Of a DNA stretch of 64,000 nucleotides, positions 51,463-62,604 are shown one piece after another. The notes below the pieces were generated by a model, which made no database searches, was not told the DNA's origin, and saw nothing but the letters and a program-made list of their open reading frames with translations. The position numbers were made by a program, and so were the translations under genes. Within the stretch, counting starts at the first letter, position 1. Each line of letters begins with the position of its first letter. The DNA is from Cryobacterium sp. GrIS_2_6 (lineage in GTDB: Bacteria > Actinomycetota > Actinomycetes > Actinomycetales > Microbacteriaceae), in NCBI RefSeq assembly GCF_035984545.1, contig NZ_JAXCHP010000001.1, positions 1,674,001-1,738,000 of the forward strand, written 5' to 3'.

Positions 51463-52020
51463 TCAGGTGCGTGGGGCCGCGGGGGTAGCGGATGCCGCGG
51501 CGACCCGCATCAGGGCGGCCTCGAACGCGACCCACGGCAGCATCGCGCACTTGACCCTGGCCGGGTACTTGGACACCCCGGCGAAGGCCGCGGCGTCGCC
51601 GAGCACCTCTTCGTCGGGCTCGATCGTGCCGCGCGAGCGGAGCAGCTCGCGGAAGGTCGTGACGAGCGCCTCTGCCTCGGGGACGGTCAGTCCCGTCATC
51701 GTGTCCGCGAGCACGGATGCCGACGCCATCGAGATCGAGCAGCCGTCACCCCGCCAGACGAACTGTTCGATCACGGGAGCAGGGCCGGCGGCATCCATCA
51801 CCGCGGCAACCGCTGCGGTACCAGAGCCGGCGCGAACGCCGACGCGAACCGTGATCTCGTCGCCGCAGGTCGTGTTCACCTGGTGCGACTCGGCGAGATG
51901 CAGGCCCGGCGCACCGTCGGCGTCGAACACGCCGAACGGCTCGGACGACGCGCCGTGCCGGTACTTGGCGTGGTCGAGGATGATCTGCTGGTACAGCTGT
52001 TGCAGTTCGCTCGAACTCAT
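51463..52020 (-). CDS. sufU: Iron-sulfur assembly protein SufU
   Basis: 185 aa. IscU/SufU residues in order: Cys-Gly-Asp in VNTTCGDEITV, Cys in WRGDGCSISMASASVL, Cys in YPARVKCAMLPW. The 18-residue insert before the second Cys is the SufU mark. In Gram-positives SufU receives sulfur from SufS via a zinc-bound site. ATGA overlap with sufS upstream. The sufBCD scaffold genes are not here. Confidence 0.95.
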   Translation of the reverse strand: MSSSELQQLYQQIILDHAKYRHGASSEPFGVFDADGAPGLHLAESHQVNTTCGDEITVRVGVRAGSGTAAVAAVMDAAGPAPVIEQFVWRGDGCSISMASASVLADTMTGLTVPEAEALVTTFRELLRSRGTIEPDEEVLGDAAAFAGVSKYPARVKCAMLPWVAFEAALMRVAAASATPAAPRT

Positions 52021-53333
52021 GGCTTCACTCCAAAGAAGGGGGCGACCTCGTGCATGGCGGCCAGGAACTGGTCGACCTCGTCGGTCGTCGTGTAGAGGTA
52101 GGTGCTGGCGCGCGTGGACGCCGTGACACCGAGGCGGCGGTGCAGCGGCTGGGCGCAGTGGTGGCCGACCCGCACGGCGATGCCGGCCTCGTCAAGGAAC
52201 TGGCCGACGTCGTGGGCGTGTACCCCGGCGACGTCGAAGGCGGCGAGGCCGATCCGGTCGACGCCGGCGGCCGGGCCGAGCACCCGCACGCCGGGGATCT
52301 CGGCAAGCCCGGTCACGAGGCGCTGGCCGAGTTCGGCCTCACGGAGGGCGATCCGGTCCATGCCGGTTTCGGTCAGATAATCGACGGCGGCGGCGAGAGC
52401 GATCGCCTGGGAGATGCGCTGGGTGCCGGCCTCGAAGCGCTGCGGCGGCGCGAGGAACTCGGCGTGCTCCATGTCCACGGTCGTGATCATCGAGCCGCCG
52501 GTCAGGAACGGCGGCAGCCCGGCGAGCAGCTCCGCCTTGCCGAAGAGCGCTCCGATGCCGGTCGGGCCGAGCATCTTGTGCCCGGAGAAGACGGCGAAGT
52601 CCACGTCGAGCGCGGCGACGTCGACCGTCAGGTGCGGCACTGTCTGGCAGGCGTCGAGCAGGACGAGGGCGCCGAAGCGGTGGGCGAGCTCGACGAGCTC
52701 GGCCACGGGGTTGATCGTGCCGACGACGTTGGACGCGTGGGTGAACGCGAGCAGTCGGGTGCGCGGGCCGACGATTGTGGCCGCGGCGGCAAGGTCGAGG
52801 GTGCCGTCATCGAGAACGGGGATGAAGCGCAGGGTCGCCCCGGTGAGCAGGGCGAGCTGCTGCCACGGGATGAGGTTGGCGTGGTGTTCCATCTCGGTCA
52901 CGACGATCTCGTCGCCGGCCCCGATGCGGAACCGGGCAGCATCCGCGCCGCCGAGGCCGAGTGAGGCGTTGGAGATCGCGTACGCGACGAGGTTGACGCC
53001 CTCGGTGGCGTTGGAGGTCCAGACGAGTTCGTCGGGCTGCGCGCCAATGAAGGCGGCCACGGTCTCCCGGGCGCCTTCGAAGACCTCGGTCGCCGCGAAA
53101 GCGAGGGTGTGCGCGCCCCGGTGCACGGCCGCGTTGCGTTGCTCGTAGTACTCCTGCTCGGCTTCCATCACGCTGATCGGGTTCTGCGAGGTGGCCCCGG
53201 AGTCCAGATAGTTGAGCGGATGCCCGTTGATGCGCTGCTCGAGGATCGGGAAGTCGTTGCGGATGCGAGCGACCTCGTCCTCGGTCAGCGCCACGGCGGC
53301 GGCACGACGGAACGATGGGGCGGAAAGCGTCAT
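52017..53333 (-). CDS. sufS: Cysteine desulfurase SufS
   Basis: 438 aa PLP enzyme. PLP Lys in FAVFSGHKMLGPTGIGALFG, active Cys in VRVGHHCAQPLHRRL, N-terminal LNYLDSGATSQNP, and EMEHHANLIPWQQL. Takes sulfur from cysteine for Fe-S clusters. Coupled with sufU by ATGA. Confidence 0.96.
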   Translation of the reverse strand: MTLSAPSFRRAAAVALTEDEVARIRNDFPILEQRINGHPLNYLDSGATSQNPISVMEAEQEYYEQRNAAVHRGAHTLAFAATEVFEGARETVAAFIGAQPDELVWTSNATEGVNLVAYAISNASLGLGGADAARFRIGAGDEIVVTEMEHHANLIPWQQLALLTGATLRFIPVLDDGTLDLAAAATIVGPRTRLLAFTHASNVVGTINPVAELVELAHRFGALVLLDACQTVPHLTVDVAALDVDFAVFSGHKMLGPTGIGALFGKAELLAGLPPFLTGGSMITTVDMEHAEFLAPPQRFEAGTQRISQAIALAAAVDYLTETGMDRIALREAELGQRLVTGLAEIPGVRVLGPAAGVDRIGLAAFDVAGVHAHDVGQFLDEAGIAVRVGHHCAQPLHRRLGVTASTRASTYLYTTTDEVDQFLAAMHEVAPFFGVKP

Positions 53334-53337
53334 GCTC

Positions 53338-54129
53338 CTAGGTTAAGCCGTCTTCGCGTGATTCGGACGTGCCGGAGGTGAGGCCGAAGGTCAGGGCACG
53401 GGTGAAAGCGGCGCGAGGGTTCGCGAAGACCTCGCGGGTGGGGCCCGCCTCGACGATCCGGCCGTCCTCGAGCACGATGACCCGGTCGGCGAGGGCGAGG
53501 GCGTCGAGGGGATCATGGGTGACCAGGATCACGGAACGGTTGGACAGCATCCGGTGCAGCAGCAGGCGTTGGGCCGGCACGGCTGCCACGTCGAGGGAGG
53601 TCATCGGCTCGTCGAGCAGCAGGAGGCGCGGCCGCGCGGCGAGGGCGCGAGCGACGGCGACCCGCTGCGCCTGGCCGCCCGAGAGGGCGCCGGGCTTGCG
53701 GTCGGCGAGGTCGGCGACGTCCGCGGCGATGAGCCATTCCTCGGCGAGCTCACGCGCCCTGGCGCGGGGGGCCCCTGCGCTCCGCGGGCCGAAGGCGACG
53801 TTGTCGCGCACGGACAGGTGCGGGAACAGGAGCGGCTCCTGGGCGAGGAGGACGGTGCCGCGGGCATGCGGCGGAGTCCAGGTGCCTGCGCGGGGGAAGG
53901 TGCCGGAGCGTCCGCCGGGTGTAGCGGATGCCGCGGGCAGGTCGAAGAGGACGTGGCCGGTGAGGCTCGCGCGGCCGGAATCGGGTCGCAGCAGGCCGGC
54001 GCTGATCTGCACGACGGTCGACTTCCCTGCCCCATTGGAGCCGAGGAGCGCGACGGTCTCCCCCGGTTGCACGCTGAAGGCCACATCGAGGTTCCGGTGC
54101 GCGAGGACCGCCTCGAACTCGAAGGTCAC
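53338..54129 (-). CDS. modC: Molybdate ABC transporter ATP-binding protein ModC (short form)
   Basis: 263 aa. Walker [12 protein letters not shown], signature [16 protein letters not shown], Walker [14 protein letters not shown], switch His in ILVTHD. Full ModC is about 350 aa with a C-terminal molybdate-binding Mop/TOBE domain; here that domain is missing. A separate HTH-Mop protein is encoded at the head of the operon. ATGA overlap with modB. Five bases from sufS. Confidence 0.88.
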   Translation of the reverse strand: MTFEFEAVLAHRNLDVAFSVQPGETVALLGSNGAGKSTVVQISAGLLRPDSGRASLTGHVLFDLPAASATPGGRSGTFPRAGTWTPPHARGTVLLAQEPLLFPHLSVRDNVAFGPRSAGAPRARARELAEEWLIAADVADLADRKPGALSGGQAQRVAVARALAARPRLLLLDEPMTSLDVAAVPAQRLLLHRMLSNRSVILVTHDPLDALALADRVIVLEDGRIVEAGPTREVFANPRAAFTRALTFGLTSGTSESREDGLT

Positions 54130-54959
54130 GAGAGCCCTCGCGGTCGGTGGGTCGCCACCATGACCACGACCGCGACCACGACGAGGACCAGCGCGAGCGC
54201 GACGGCGGCATCCGGATCCGTCTCGCGCTGCAGATAGATCTCGAGCGGCAGCGTGCGGGTGACACCCTCGAGGCTGCCCGCGAAGGTCAGGGTCGCACCG
54301 AACTCGCCGAGCGCCCGTGCGAAGGCGAGCACGGCCCCCGAGACGAGCCCGGGCACGACGAGCGGCAGGGTCACCCGCCAGAAAACGGTGTTCGGGGCGG
54401 CGCCGAGGGTCGCGGCGACGGCCTCGTATCGCGCGCCTGAGGCCCGCAGCGTCGCCTCGACACTGAGCACGAGGAACGGGAGCGCGACGAACGCCTGCGC
54501 GAGCACGACGGCCGTCGTCGAGAACGCGATCTGGATTCCGAGCACCTCGAAGGTCTGGCCGAGCAGCCCGCGGCGCCCGAACGTCGAGAGCAGCGCGATC
54601 CCGCCGACGACGGGAGGAAGCACAAGCGGCAGCAGCACGAACGCCCGCACGAGTCTCTGGCCGCGGAACCGGCTCCGGGCGAGCACGACCGCCATCGGCA
54701 CCCCGAGCAGCAGGCAGAGCGCCGTGCTCGCGCTGGCCGTGCGGAGACTGAGCAACAGCGCCGCGATCGCGGATGGCGAGGTGACGAGTGCGACGAAGTC
54801 CGCCCAGTCGACCCTCGCGGTCATCCCGACGATCGGCAGCACGATGAAGAGCGCGCCGACGGCAGCGACAGCGACGATCCAGCGCGGCACACCGAGCACC
54901 TCGGCATCGTCCCGCGCCGTGACGCGGAGAGAGACCGCCGCCCCGCTGGCCCGTGTCAT
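54126..54959 (-). CDS. modB: Molybdate ABC transporter permease ModB
   Basis: 277 aa with six membrane helices and the permease loop [20 protein letters not shown] at about residues 195-215, as in ModB/Cys[21 protein letters not shown] is the ModB C-terminal mark. GTG/ATG start area near 54959; seven bases after modA. Confidence 0.93.
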   Translation of the reverse strand: MTRASGAAVSLRVTARDDAEVLGVPRWIVAVAAVGALFIVLPIVGMTARVDWADFVALVTSPSAIAALLLSLRTASASTALCLLLGVPMAVVLARSRFRGQRLVRAFVLLPLVLPPVVGGIALLSTFGRRGLLGQTFEVLGIQIAFSTTAVVLAQAFVALPFLVLSVEATLRASGARYEAVAATLGAAPNTVFWRVTLPLVVPGLVSGAVLAFARALGEFGATLTFAGSLEGVTRTLPLEIYLQRETDPDAAVALALVLVVVAVVVMVATHRPRGLS

Positions 54960-54966
54960 GCGACGC

Positions 54967-56229
<1,263 letters not shown>

Positions 56230-56286
56230 CTACGGATTCGCTGCCCGTTCTGCTTCGATCGGCTTCCCGTGCGGCACACTGGGGAC

Positions 56287-56790
56287 ATGACGACGAACAC
56301 CCCGACGGATGCGACGCCGCGCGTCGCGCAAATCATCGTCGCGTCGACCCGCGCTGCGGCCGGCATCTATCCTGACCGCACCGGGCCGGTCATCGACGCC
56401 TGGCTCGTCGACAGGGGCTGGACAGTGGACGCCCTCCACGTCGTGCCGGACGGCGACCGCGTCGGCCAGGCCCTCGGCGCCGCGATCGCTCTGTACTGCG
56501 ATCTCGTGATCACGACCGGCGGCACCGGCGTGAGCCCGCACGACGAGACGCCCGAGCAGACGCTGCCGCACCTCGACCGGCTCATCCCGGGACTCGCGGA
56601 GGAACTCCGCCGCCGGGGCGGGGCATCCACCCCGCTCGCCCTGCTCTCCCGCGGGTACGTCGGCGTCGCCCGCGGCCGCACCGTGGTGGTGAACCTGCCC
56701 GGCTCGACCGGCGGCGTGCGCGACGGCCTCGCCGTGCTCGACGAGGTGCTTCCTCACCTCATCGACCAGCTCCACGGCCGCGACCACTGA
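56287..56790 (+). CDS. MogA/MoaB-family molybdenum cofactor protein
   Basis: 167 aa. The MoCF-binding motifs are visible: IIVASTRAAAGIYPDRTGPV, DLVITTGGTGVSPHDETPEQ, TVVVNLPGSTGGVRDGLAVL. Members adenylylate molybdopterin before metal insertion. Divergent from modABC and upstream of the molybdenum hydroxylase, which fits a shared pathway. Ribosome site is weak (GGGGAC). Confidence 0.9.
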   Translation: MTTNTPTDATPRVAQIIVASTRAAAGIYPDRTGPVIDAWLVDRGWTVDALHVVPDGDRVGQALGAAIALYCDLVITTGGTGVSPHDETPEQTLPHLDRLIPGLAEELRRRGGASTPLALLSRGYVGVARGRTVVVNLPGSTGGVRDGLAVLDEVLPHLIDQLHGRDH

Positions 56791-56904
56791 CGGGCACCGT
56801 ACGACCCGCGGCGGAGCGCCCCCGGATGGGGACGGATACCGTGGACGACGACGACCCGAAAATGCGGTTGACTGGATACTCGGCCCGGGACGACTGGAGC
56901 AGCA

Positions 56905-57774
56905 ATGGACCTCAATACCGTTGTGACGATCACGCCCGCCCGCGAGCGCGCCGACCTGGGGTTACTCGGCGAAACGGTCGCTCCCCTGGCGGGCGGTTCC
57001 GAGCTGTTCGCCGATCCCCGGGTTCACCTCACCGGCCTCGTCGACCTGCAGGCGTTCGGCTGGCCCGCGCTAGCCGTGACCCCTGAGGGCCTGGAGATTG
57101 CCGCAACGTGCACCCTCGCCCAACTCGCCGCCCTCCCCGCGGAGCCGGGCTGGACCGCGCATCCGCTGCTCTTCGAATGCTGCACCGCCCTCTACGGTTC
57201 GTTCAAGGTCTGGAACGTCGCAACCGTCGGCGGCAACCTTGCCACCGCCCTCCCCGCCGGCCCGATGACGAGCCTCGCCGCGGCCCTCGACGCCGAGGTA
57301 CTCATCTGGCGCCGCGACGGAAGCGACGAGCGCCTCCCCGCCGCCGACTTCGTCACCGGCGACATGACGACCGTGTTGCGCACCGGGGACGTGCTGCGCT
57401 CCATCCACATCCCGGAGGCGTCGCTGCGCGCCCGCACCGCGTTCCGCAAGATCGCGCTTTCCCCCATCGGCCGCTCGGGCGCCGTCGTCATCGGCCGCCT
57501 CGACCGCGACGGCCGCTTCACCCTCACCGTCACGGCCGCGACCCTCCGGCCCGTGCAGCTGCGTTATGCAACTCTGCCGACCGCGGCCGCGCTCCGTGCC
57601 GGCGTCGCAGGCATCGAAGCCTGGTTCACGGATGCCCACGGCGCGGCCGACTGGCGCGCCGCGGTCAGCGCCGTGCTCGCCGAGGAGATCCGCCAGCAGC
57701 TCGAGGGCCCGGAAACCATTCCAGCCGCGATACCGGCAGAGACTCCCCCGACCGGAAGCGAGGCCCGCCCGTGA
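56905..57774 (+). CDS. Molybdenum hydroxylase FAD-binding subunit
   Basis: 289 aa, xanthine dehydrogenase/CoxM-type medium subunit. FAD loops: PLAGGSELFADPR near residue 30 and NVATVGGNLATALPAGPM near 105-122. The first loop departs from the usual AGGTDL by Ser for Thr. C-terminal CO-dehydrogenase flavoprotein-like domain. Passes electrons from the 2Fe-2S part of the partner to an acceptor. GTGA overlap with the next gene. Confidence 0.88.
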   Translation: MDLNTVVTITPARERADLGLLGETVAPLAGGSELFADPRVHLTGLVDLQAFGWPALAVTPEGLEIAATCTLAQLAALPAEPGWTAHPLLFECCTALYGSFKVWNVATVGGNLATALPAGPMTSLAAALDAEVLIWRRDGSDERLPAADFVTGDMTTVLRTGDVLRSIHIPEASLRARTAFRKIALSPIGRSGAVVIGRLDRDGRFTLTVTAATLRPVQLRYATLPTAAALRAGVAGIEAWFTDAHGAADWRAAVSAVLAEEIRQQLEGPETIPAAIPAETPPTGSEARP

Positions 57775-60707
57775 GGTTCGAGATCAACGGCCAGTGGGTC
57801 GACGCCGCGGCAGCGCCCGGGCAGTGCCTGCGCACCTTCCTGCGTGAACTCGAGCACTTCGAGGTGAAGAAGGGCTGCGACACCGGCGACTGCGGCGCGT
57901 GTTCGGTGCTCGTTGACGGCACCCCGGTGCACTCCTGCATCTACCCGGCATTCCGCGCCGAGGGCACCGCGATCACGACCGCCGCCGGCCTCGGCACGCC
58001 GGGCGACCTCGCGCCCGTGCAGCAGCGTTTCGTCGACCACGCCGGCTTCCAGTGCGGCTTCTGCACCCCGGGCATGGTCGTGACCGCCTCCACGCTCACC
58101 GAGCAGGATCTCGAGGACCTGCCGCGCCTGCTCAAGGGCAACATCTGCCGGTGCACGGGGTACCGCGCGATCGACGACGCCGTCCACGGACGGCACACCC
58201 CGGCAGACGGTTCGGCCCCGTGCACCCTTCCGCCCGACGGCCTCGGTCCCGTGGTCCGCACCGGAACCCGCCCGGCTCCCCCGTCGGCACCCGGTCCAGG
58301 CGCTGGGGCCCCGCACGCCGAGCCCCAGGCCGCCCAGACCGCCACCGCGCCCACACCGACCCGCGGCTACGTCGGCGCCTCCACACACGCCCCGGCGAGC
58401 GAGCGGGTCGTGAGCGGACTCGAACCGTACACGCTCGACGTCGCGGTGCCCGGCCTGCTGCACGTGAGCGTACTGCAGAGTCCGCACGCGCACGCCAGCA
58501 TCCGCTCGATCGACACCGGGCGAGCTGCGTCCCTGCCCGGCGTGCACGCCGTGCTCACCCACTCCGACTCCCCCCCGACCCTCTTCTCGACGGCCCGGCA
58601 CGAGGACCGCCACGACGACCCCGACGACACCCTCGTCTTCGACCGGGTCCTCCGGTTCCGCGGCCAAAGGGTCGCGGCCGTCGTCGCGGACACCGTCGCG
58701 ATCGCGGAGGCCGCCTGTCGCCTGATCGACGTCGAGTACGACCTTCTCCCCGCCGTGTTCGACCCGTCGCGCGCGACGGAGCCCGGCGCCCCCCTCGTGC
58801 ACGGCGAGAAGGATGCCGCGGCGAGCCGCGTCGCCGACCCCTCCCGCAACCTCGTGGCCGAGCTGCACGGCGAATACGGCGACCTCGAGGCCGGCCTCGC
58901 CGAGGCGACCCACCTGGTCACCGGAACCTGGCAGACCCAGCGGGTCGCGCACACCCACCTCGAGACGCACGGCACGATCGGCTGGCTCGAACACGCCGGC
59001 ACCCCCGAGCAGCGGCTGGTCCTGCGGACGAGCTCCCAGGTGCCCTTCCTCGTGCAGCGGGAGATCTGCCGCGTCTTCGACCTAGACCCTGCCGCGGTCC
59101 GGGTCTTCACCGCCCGCGTCGGCGGCGGGTTCGGCGGCAAGCAGGAGATCCTCACCGAGGATCTCGTCACCCTCGCGGTTCTCGCGACCGGGCGCCCGGT
59201 GCAGTACGAGTTCAGCCGCGCCGACGAGTTCCGGGTCGCGCCCACCCGGCATCCGATGCGGGTCGGCGTCACCCTCGGCGCGACCGACGACGGCCGCCTC
59301 ACGGCGCTCGCCCTCGACGTTCTGAGCGACACCGGCGCCTATGGCAACCACGGGCCCGGCGTGATGTACCACGGCAGCTCCGAGTCGGTGAGCCTGTACT
59401 CCGTGCCCAACAAGCGAGTGGATGCCCGCAGCGTCTACACGAACAACCTCCCCTCCGGCGCCTTCCGCGGCTATGGCCTGGGCCAGGTCATCTTCGCTGT
59501 CGAATCGGCGCTCGACGACCTCGCCCGCGACCTCGGCGTCGGCCCCTTCGACCTGCGCCGGCTCAACTCCGTGCGCCCGGGCGACCCGCTCGTGGTCACC
59601 CACGTCGAGGGCGAGGACCTCATCTTCGGCAGCTACGGGCTGGACCAGTGCCTCGACCTCGCCGAAGCGGCGCTCGCCCGCGGCAACGGCGCGCCCGTGC
59701 CCGATGGACCAGAGTGGCGGGTCGGCGAGGGCATGGCGACCGCGATGATCGCGACGATCCCCCCGCGCGGACACTTCGCCCAGGCATCCGTCACGCTCGG
59801 CGACGACGGCCGCTACGCCGTTCGCGTCGGGACCGCCGAGTTCGGCAACGGCACCACGACCGTGCACACCCAGCTCGCCGCGACCGCCCTCGGCACGAGC
59901 CCCGACCGGATCGATATCCTGCAGTCCGACACCGACACGATCGGCTACGACACCGGCGCCTTCGGCTCGGCAGGCATCGTCGTCGCCGGCAACGCCGTGC
60001 TTGGTGCGGCGACCGCACTCGCGGCCGCGCTCCGGCAGGCAGCGACGGATGCCCATCCCGGCACCCCCGCCGACGCCTGGCTCCTCGAGCCCGACGGCCT
60101 CCGTTGCGGCAGCACCGTCGTTTCCCTCACCGAGCTCGCCGACCGCGCGGCAGCCGCGGCGCCCGCCGGCGACGCATCCGTCGCTCCCGCGTCGACCTCG
60201 GGACCGAGCCCGGCGGCGGCCGGACTCGGTCTGCGAGGCACGAGCTCCGAGGATGGCGCCGTCCGTTCCGTGGCCTTCAACGTGCAGGCCTTCCGGGTCG
60301 CCGTGAGCACCCTCACCGGCGAGGTGCGGATCCTGCAGTCGATCCAGTCCGCGGATGCCGGCGTCGTGATGAACCCGGCGCAGTGCCGCGGCCAGATCGA
60401 GGGCGGCGTGGCCCAGGCGATCGGCACCGCGCTCTACGAAGAGGTCTTGCTCGACGGCGAGGGCACCGTCACAACGAGCGTGATGCGCAACTACCACGTG
60501 CCCCTGCTCGCGGACCTGCCCGTCACGGAGGTGTACTTCGCGGAGACGAGCGACGACCTCGGTCCCTACGGAGCCAAGTCGATGAGCGAGTCGCCGTACA
60601 ACCCCGTCGCTCCTGCGCTCGCGAACGCGGTCCGTGACGCGATCGGTATCCGCCCGTACGAGCTTCCGATGTCCCGTGACCGCATCTGGCGCCTGATGCA
60701 CCCCTGA
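57771..60707 (+). CDS. Molybdenum hydroxylase, fused 2Fe-2S and molybdopterin subunits
   Basis: 978 aa. Residues 1-140 are a complete two-cluster domain: plant-type cysteines in GCDTGDCGACSVLVDG, then CGFCTPGMV and GNICRCTGYRAIDDAVHG. An Ala/Pro linker of about 60 residues joins it to the large subunit (YTLDVAVPGLLHVSVLQSPH, VGGGFGGKQEI, GAFRGYGLGQVIF). The catalytic Glu is in GAKSMSESPYNPV. In most relatives these parts are separate polypeptides. Xanthine, an aldehyde or an N-heterocycle are possible substrates. GTG 57771 is set by the overlap; a frame reaching 57108 is an artefact. Confidence 0.9.
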   Translation: MRFEINGQWVDAAAAPGQCLRTFLRELEHFEVKKGCDTGDCGACSVLVDGTPVHSCIYPAFRAEGTAITTAAGLGTPGDLAPVQQRFVDHAGFQCGFCTPGMVVTASTLTEQDLEDLPRLLKGNICRCTGYRAIDDAVHGRHTPADGSAPCTLPPDGLGPVVRTGTRPAPPSAPGPGAGAPHAEPQAAQTATAPTPTRGYVGASTHAPASERVVSGLEPYTLDVAVPGLLHVSVLQSPHAHASIRSIDTGRAASLPGVHAVLTHSDSPPTLFSTARHEDRHDDPDDTLVFDRVLRFRGQRVAAVVADTVAIAEAACRLIDVEYDLLPAVFDPSRATEPGAPLVHGEKDAAASRVADPSRNLVAELHGEYGDLEAGLAEATHLVTGTWQTQRVAHTHLETHGTIGWLEHAGTPEQRLVLRTSSQVPFLVQREICRVFDLDPAAVRVFTARVGGGFGGKQEILTEDLVTLAVLATGRPVQYEFSRADEFRVAPTRHPMRVGVTLGATDDGRLTALALDVLSDTGAYGNHGPGVMYHGSSESVSLYSVPNKRVDARSVYTNNLPSGAFRGYGLGQVIFAVESALDDLARDLGVGPFDLRRLNSVRPGDPLVVTHVEGEDLIFGSYGLDQCLDLAEAALARGNGAPVPDGPEWRVGEGMATAMIATIPPRGHFAQASVTLGDDGRYAVRVGTAEFGNGTTTVHTQLAATALGTSPDRIDILQSDTDTIGYDTGAFGSAGIVVAGNAVLGAATALAAALRQAATDAHPGTPADAWLLEPDGLRCGSTVVSLTELADRAAAAAPAGDASVAPASTSGPSPAAAGLGLRGTSSEDGAVRSVAFNVQAFRVAVSTLTGEVRILQSIQSADAGVVMNPAQCRGQIEGGVAQAIGTALYEEVLLDGEGTVTTSVMRNYHVPLLADLPVTEVYFAETSDDLGPYGAKSMSESPYNPVAPALANAVRDAIGIRPYELPMSRDRIWRLMHP

Positions 60708-60716
60708 GAGTCACCG

Positions 60717-60760
60717 TTCCGGTCGAGGGCGCCCGTTGCACGGGTACCCCTCGACCGGAA
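60717..60760 (+). terminator. Hairpin downstream of the molybdenum hydroxylase
   Basis: Perfect 13-bp inverted repeat TTCCGGTCGAGGG and CCCTCGACCGGAA, with an inner 4-bp stem CCCG/CGGG in its 18-base loop. Starts ten bases after the hydroxylase stop. No T-run, so termination is likely but not proven. Confidence 0.65.
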
Positions 60761-60993
60761 AGGTACCCCTCGCGCGGCCCCCAAGCGCCCGTGCCACCTG
60801 CGCCCTCCGAAACACGCGCCACCTGCGCCGCTTCGCGCCAGGCAAGCATGGCGCGTAACGGCGGAATTGTCGCGCGACCGGAATCATCTGGCGCGCACCG
60901 GCGCACCGGGCGCGCGCCACTCGGGACACGCTCTCCGGCGGCGGATGCCGCGGTATCTTTTGGCGGAGCGGCCTCGGCCGACGCGGACGCGGG
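60761..60993. other. Intergenic region before the convergent methyltransferase
   Basis: 233 bases. The sequence GGTACCCCTCG occurs twice (about 60744 and 60763), and CCACCTGCGCC is also repeated twice (near 60794 and 60822). No credible ORF. Both flanking genes end here, so it needs no promoter. Confidence 0.5.
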
Positions 60994-61677
60994 TCAGGAC
61001 GCGGGGGCGCGCGATACGAGCAGCAGGTGGTACGCGTCCGGGCCGCGTCCAGCCCGGAGGTGCCGGGTCTGCACGAGGCCCGCGGCCTCGAGGGCGGAGG
61101 TGATCTCCTCCGTGGGACGCACCCGGAAGCCGTGCTCGACCACGGGCATCCGCTGCATCGCGGCCGGGTCGAACACGCCGACCACGAGACGGCCGCCGGG
61201 CCGGAGCACCCGCGCGAACTCGGCCGCCGCCCGGCCGAGGTCAGGCAGGAAGTAGAACGTGTTGAGGGTGATCACCCCGTCGAGGCTCGCATCCGCGAGC
61301 GGGAGGTACTCCATCGACGCCTCGAACAGCGACAGCCGACCGGCGGTGAGGTCGTCGCGGAACCTCCGATGCGCGGCGTCGACCATCGTTTCCGACTGGT
61401 CGACTCCGGCGACGTGCCCGTCCGGTCCGACCGTGTCGAGCAGCAGCTCGATCCCGACACCACCGCCGAAACCGACATCGGCGAGCCGGGTACCCGGCGT
61501 GGCCTCGAGTGCGTTCACGGCGGCGCGGATGATTCCGCGGTTGCGTCGGTTGAGCATCCGCCCCACCAGCCGCCCTCGCCACCCGCTCGGATGCCCGAGC
61601 TGGGCGGCCAGTGCCTTCTGCACCGGGGTCGGAGTCTTCAGACTGCCCATCGGCTTGCGGTTCTGTGACGTCTTCAT
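60994..61677 (-). CDS. SAM-dependent class I methyltransferase
   Basis: 227 aa. Motif I LADVGFGGGVGIELLLD, VAGVDQSETMVDAA, SMEYLPLADASLDGVITLN, FARVLRPGGRLVVGVFDP. Arrangement resembles UbiE/COQ5-like enzymes but the substrate is unknown. Stands alone, about 75 bases from the ABC transporter genes on the same strand. Start at ATG 61677; an internal ATG at codon 10 is an alternative. Confidence 0.85.
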   Translation of the reverse strand: MKTSQNRKPMGSLKTPTPVQKALAAQLGHPSGWRGRLVGRMLNRRNRGIIRAAVNALEATPGTRLADVGFGGGVGIELLLDTVGPDGHVAGVDQSETMVDAAHRRFRDDLTAGRLSLFEASMEYLPLADASLDGVITLNTFYFLPDLGRAAAEFARVLRPGGRLVVGVFDPAAMQRMPVVEHGFRVRPTEEITSALEAAGLVQTRHLRAGRGPDAYHLLLVSRAPAS

Positions 61678-61752
61678 GCCAGGAACAGTAGTCCCGCGCC
61701 GGTGCGCCCACTACGGCTGTCGCAACCGCCGAGCGCGGGTGTTCGAGCCGGC

Positions 61753-62604
61753 CTAGGCCCCGGTGCTGCTCTCCATTCCCATCCGGCGCAGCACGAGGTT
61801 CTCCACGAGCTGCGCGACGCCGTACAGCACGATCGACACGAGCGTGATCGCCACGACGGATGCCCACACCTCGTAGTTCTTCACCTGGGCGACGGCGATC
61901 ACGATACCGTGGCCGAGGCCCTGCCCGGTCGAGAGCCATTCGGCGAGGAGCGCGCCGGTGATCGCGCCGGGGATCGAGATCTTGACGGCCGCGAAGAACG
62001 ACGGCAGCGAGCTCGGCAGCGCGACCTTGCGGAGCGCCGTGAAGACGTTGCCGCCGTAGACGGCGATGACGTCGTTGATCTGCGGCGACGACGACCGCAG
62101 CCCGAACGCGATGTTCACGAGCGCGGGGAACAGCACGACGATCGCGCCCATCACGACGACGAGGCTCGGTCCGCGCCCGGTGATCAGGCTGATCACCGGC
62201 ACGAGGGCGACGAGAGGCACCGAGCGCAACAGCAGCGCGATCGGCATCAGCGCGCTCTCGATGCCGCGGGAGAGCGTGAACGCGGTCGCGAGCACGAGGG
62301 CGACGACGAGGCCGGCGACGAAGCCGAGGAAGGCATCCCCGAGGGTGACGGTGAGGTTGGTCAGGATCGTCGTGCGGTTGACGGCGGCGTTCGGAACGGT
62401 GAACAGCCAGTTCCAGACGTCGAGGGGTCCCTTTGCGATGAACGGGGACACCCCGAGCAGCAGGATCAGGCCCTGCCAGGCGACGAGGACGATGACGAGG
62501 GTGATCAGGCCAGTGAGGGCGGCGCGCCCGATGACAGCGCCCAGGCCGCGGGCGACCTTCGCTGCGCTCGGCGGGCGGGCCGCCGACATGGTTTCGAGGG
62601 CCAT
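61753..62604 (-). CDS. ABC transporter permease, NitT/TauT type (second)
   Basis: 283 aa with six membrane helices and the loop ALRKVALPSSLPSFFAAVKI at about residues 160-180. Belongs to the SsuC/TauC/ThiX permease family. Its gene shares a TGATG overlap with the first permease, so the pair probably forms a heterodimer. C-terminal end LVENLVLRRMGMESS. The substrate-binding protein is not in the window. Confidence 0.88.
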   Translation of the reverse strand: MALETMSAARPPSAAKVARGLGAVIGRAALTGLITLVIVLVAWQGLILLLGVSPFIAKGPLDVWNWLFTVPNAAVNRTTILTNLTVTLGDAFLGFVAGLVVALVLATAFTLSRGIESALMPIALLLRSVPLVALVPVISLITGRGPSLVVVMGAIVVLFPALVNIAFGLRSSSPQINDVIAVYGGNVFTALRKVALPSSLPSFFAAVKISIPGAITGALLAEWLSTGQGLGHGIVIAVAQVKNYEVWASVVAITLVSIVLYGVAQLVENLVLRRMGMESSTGA

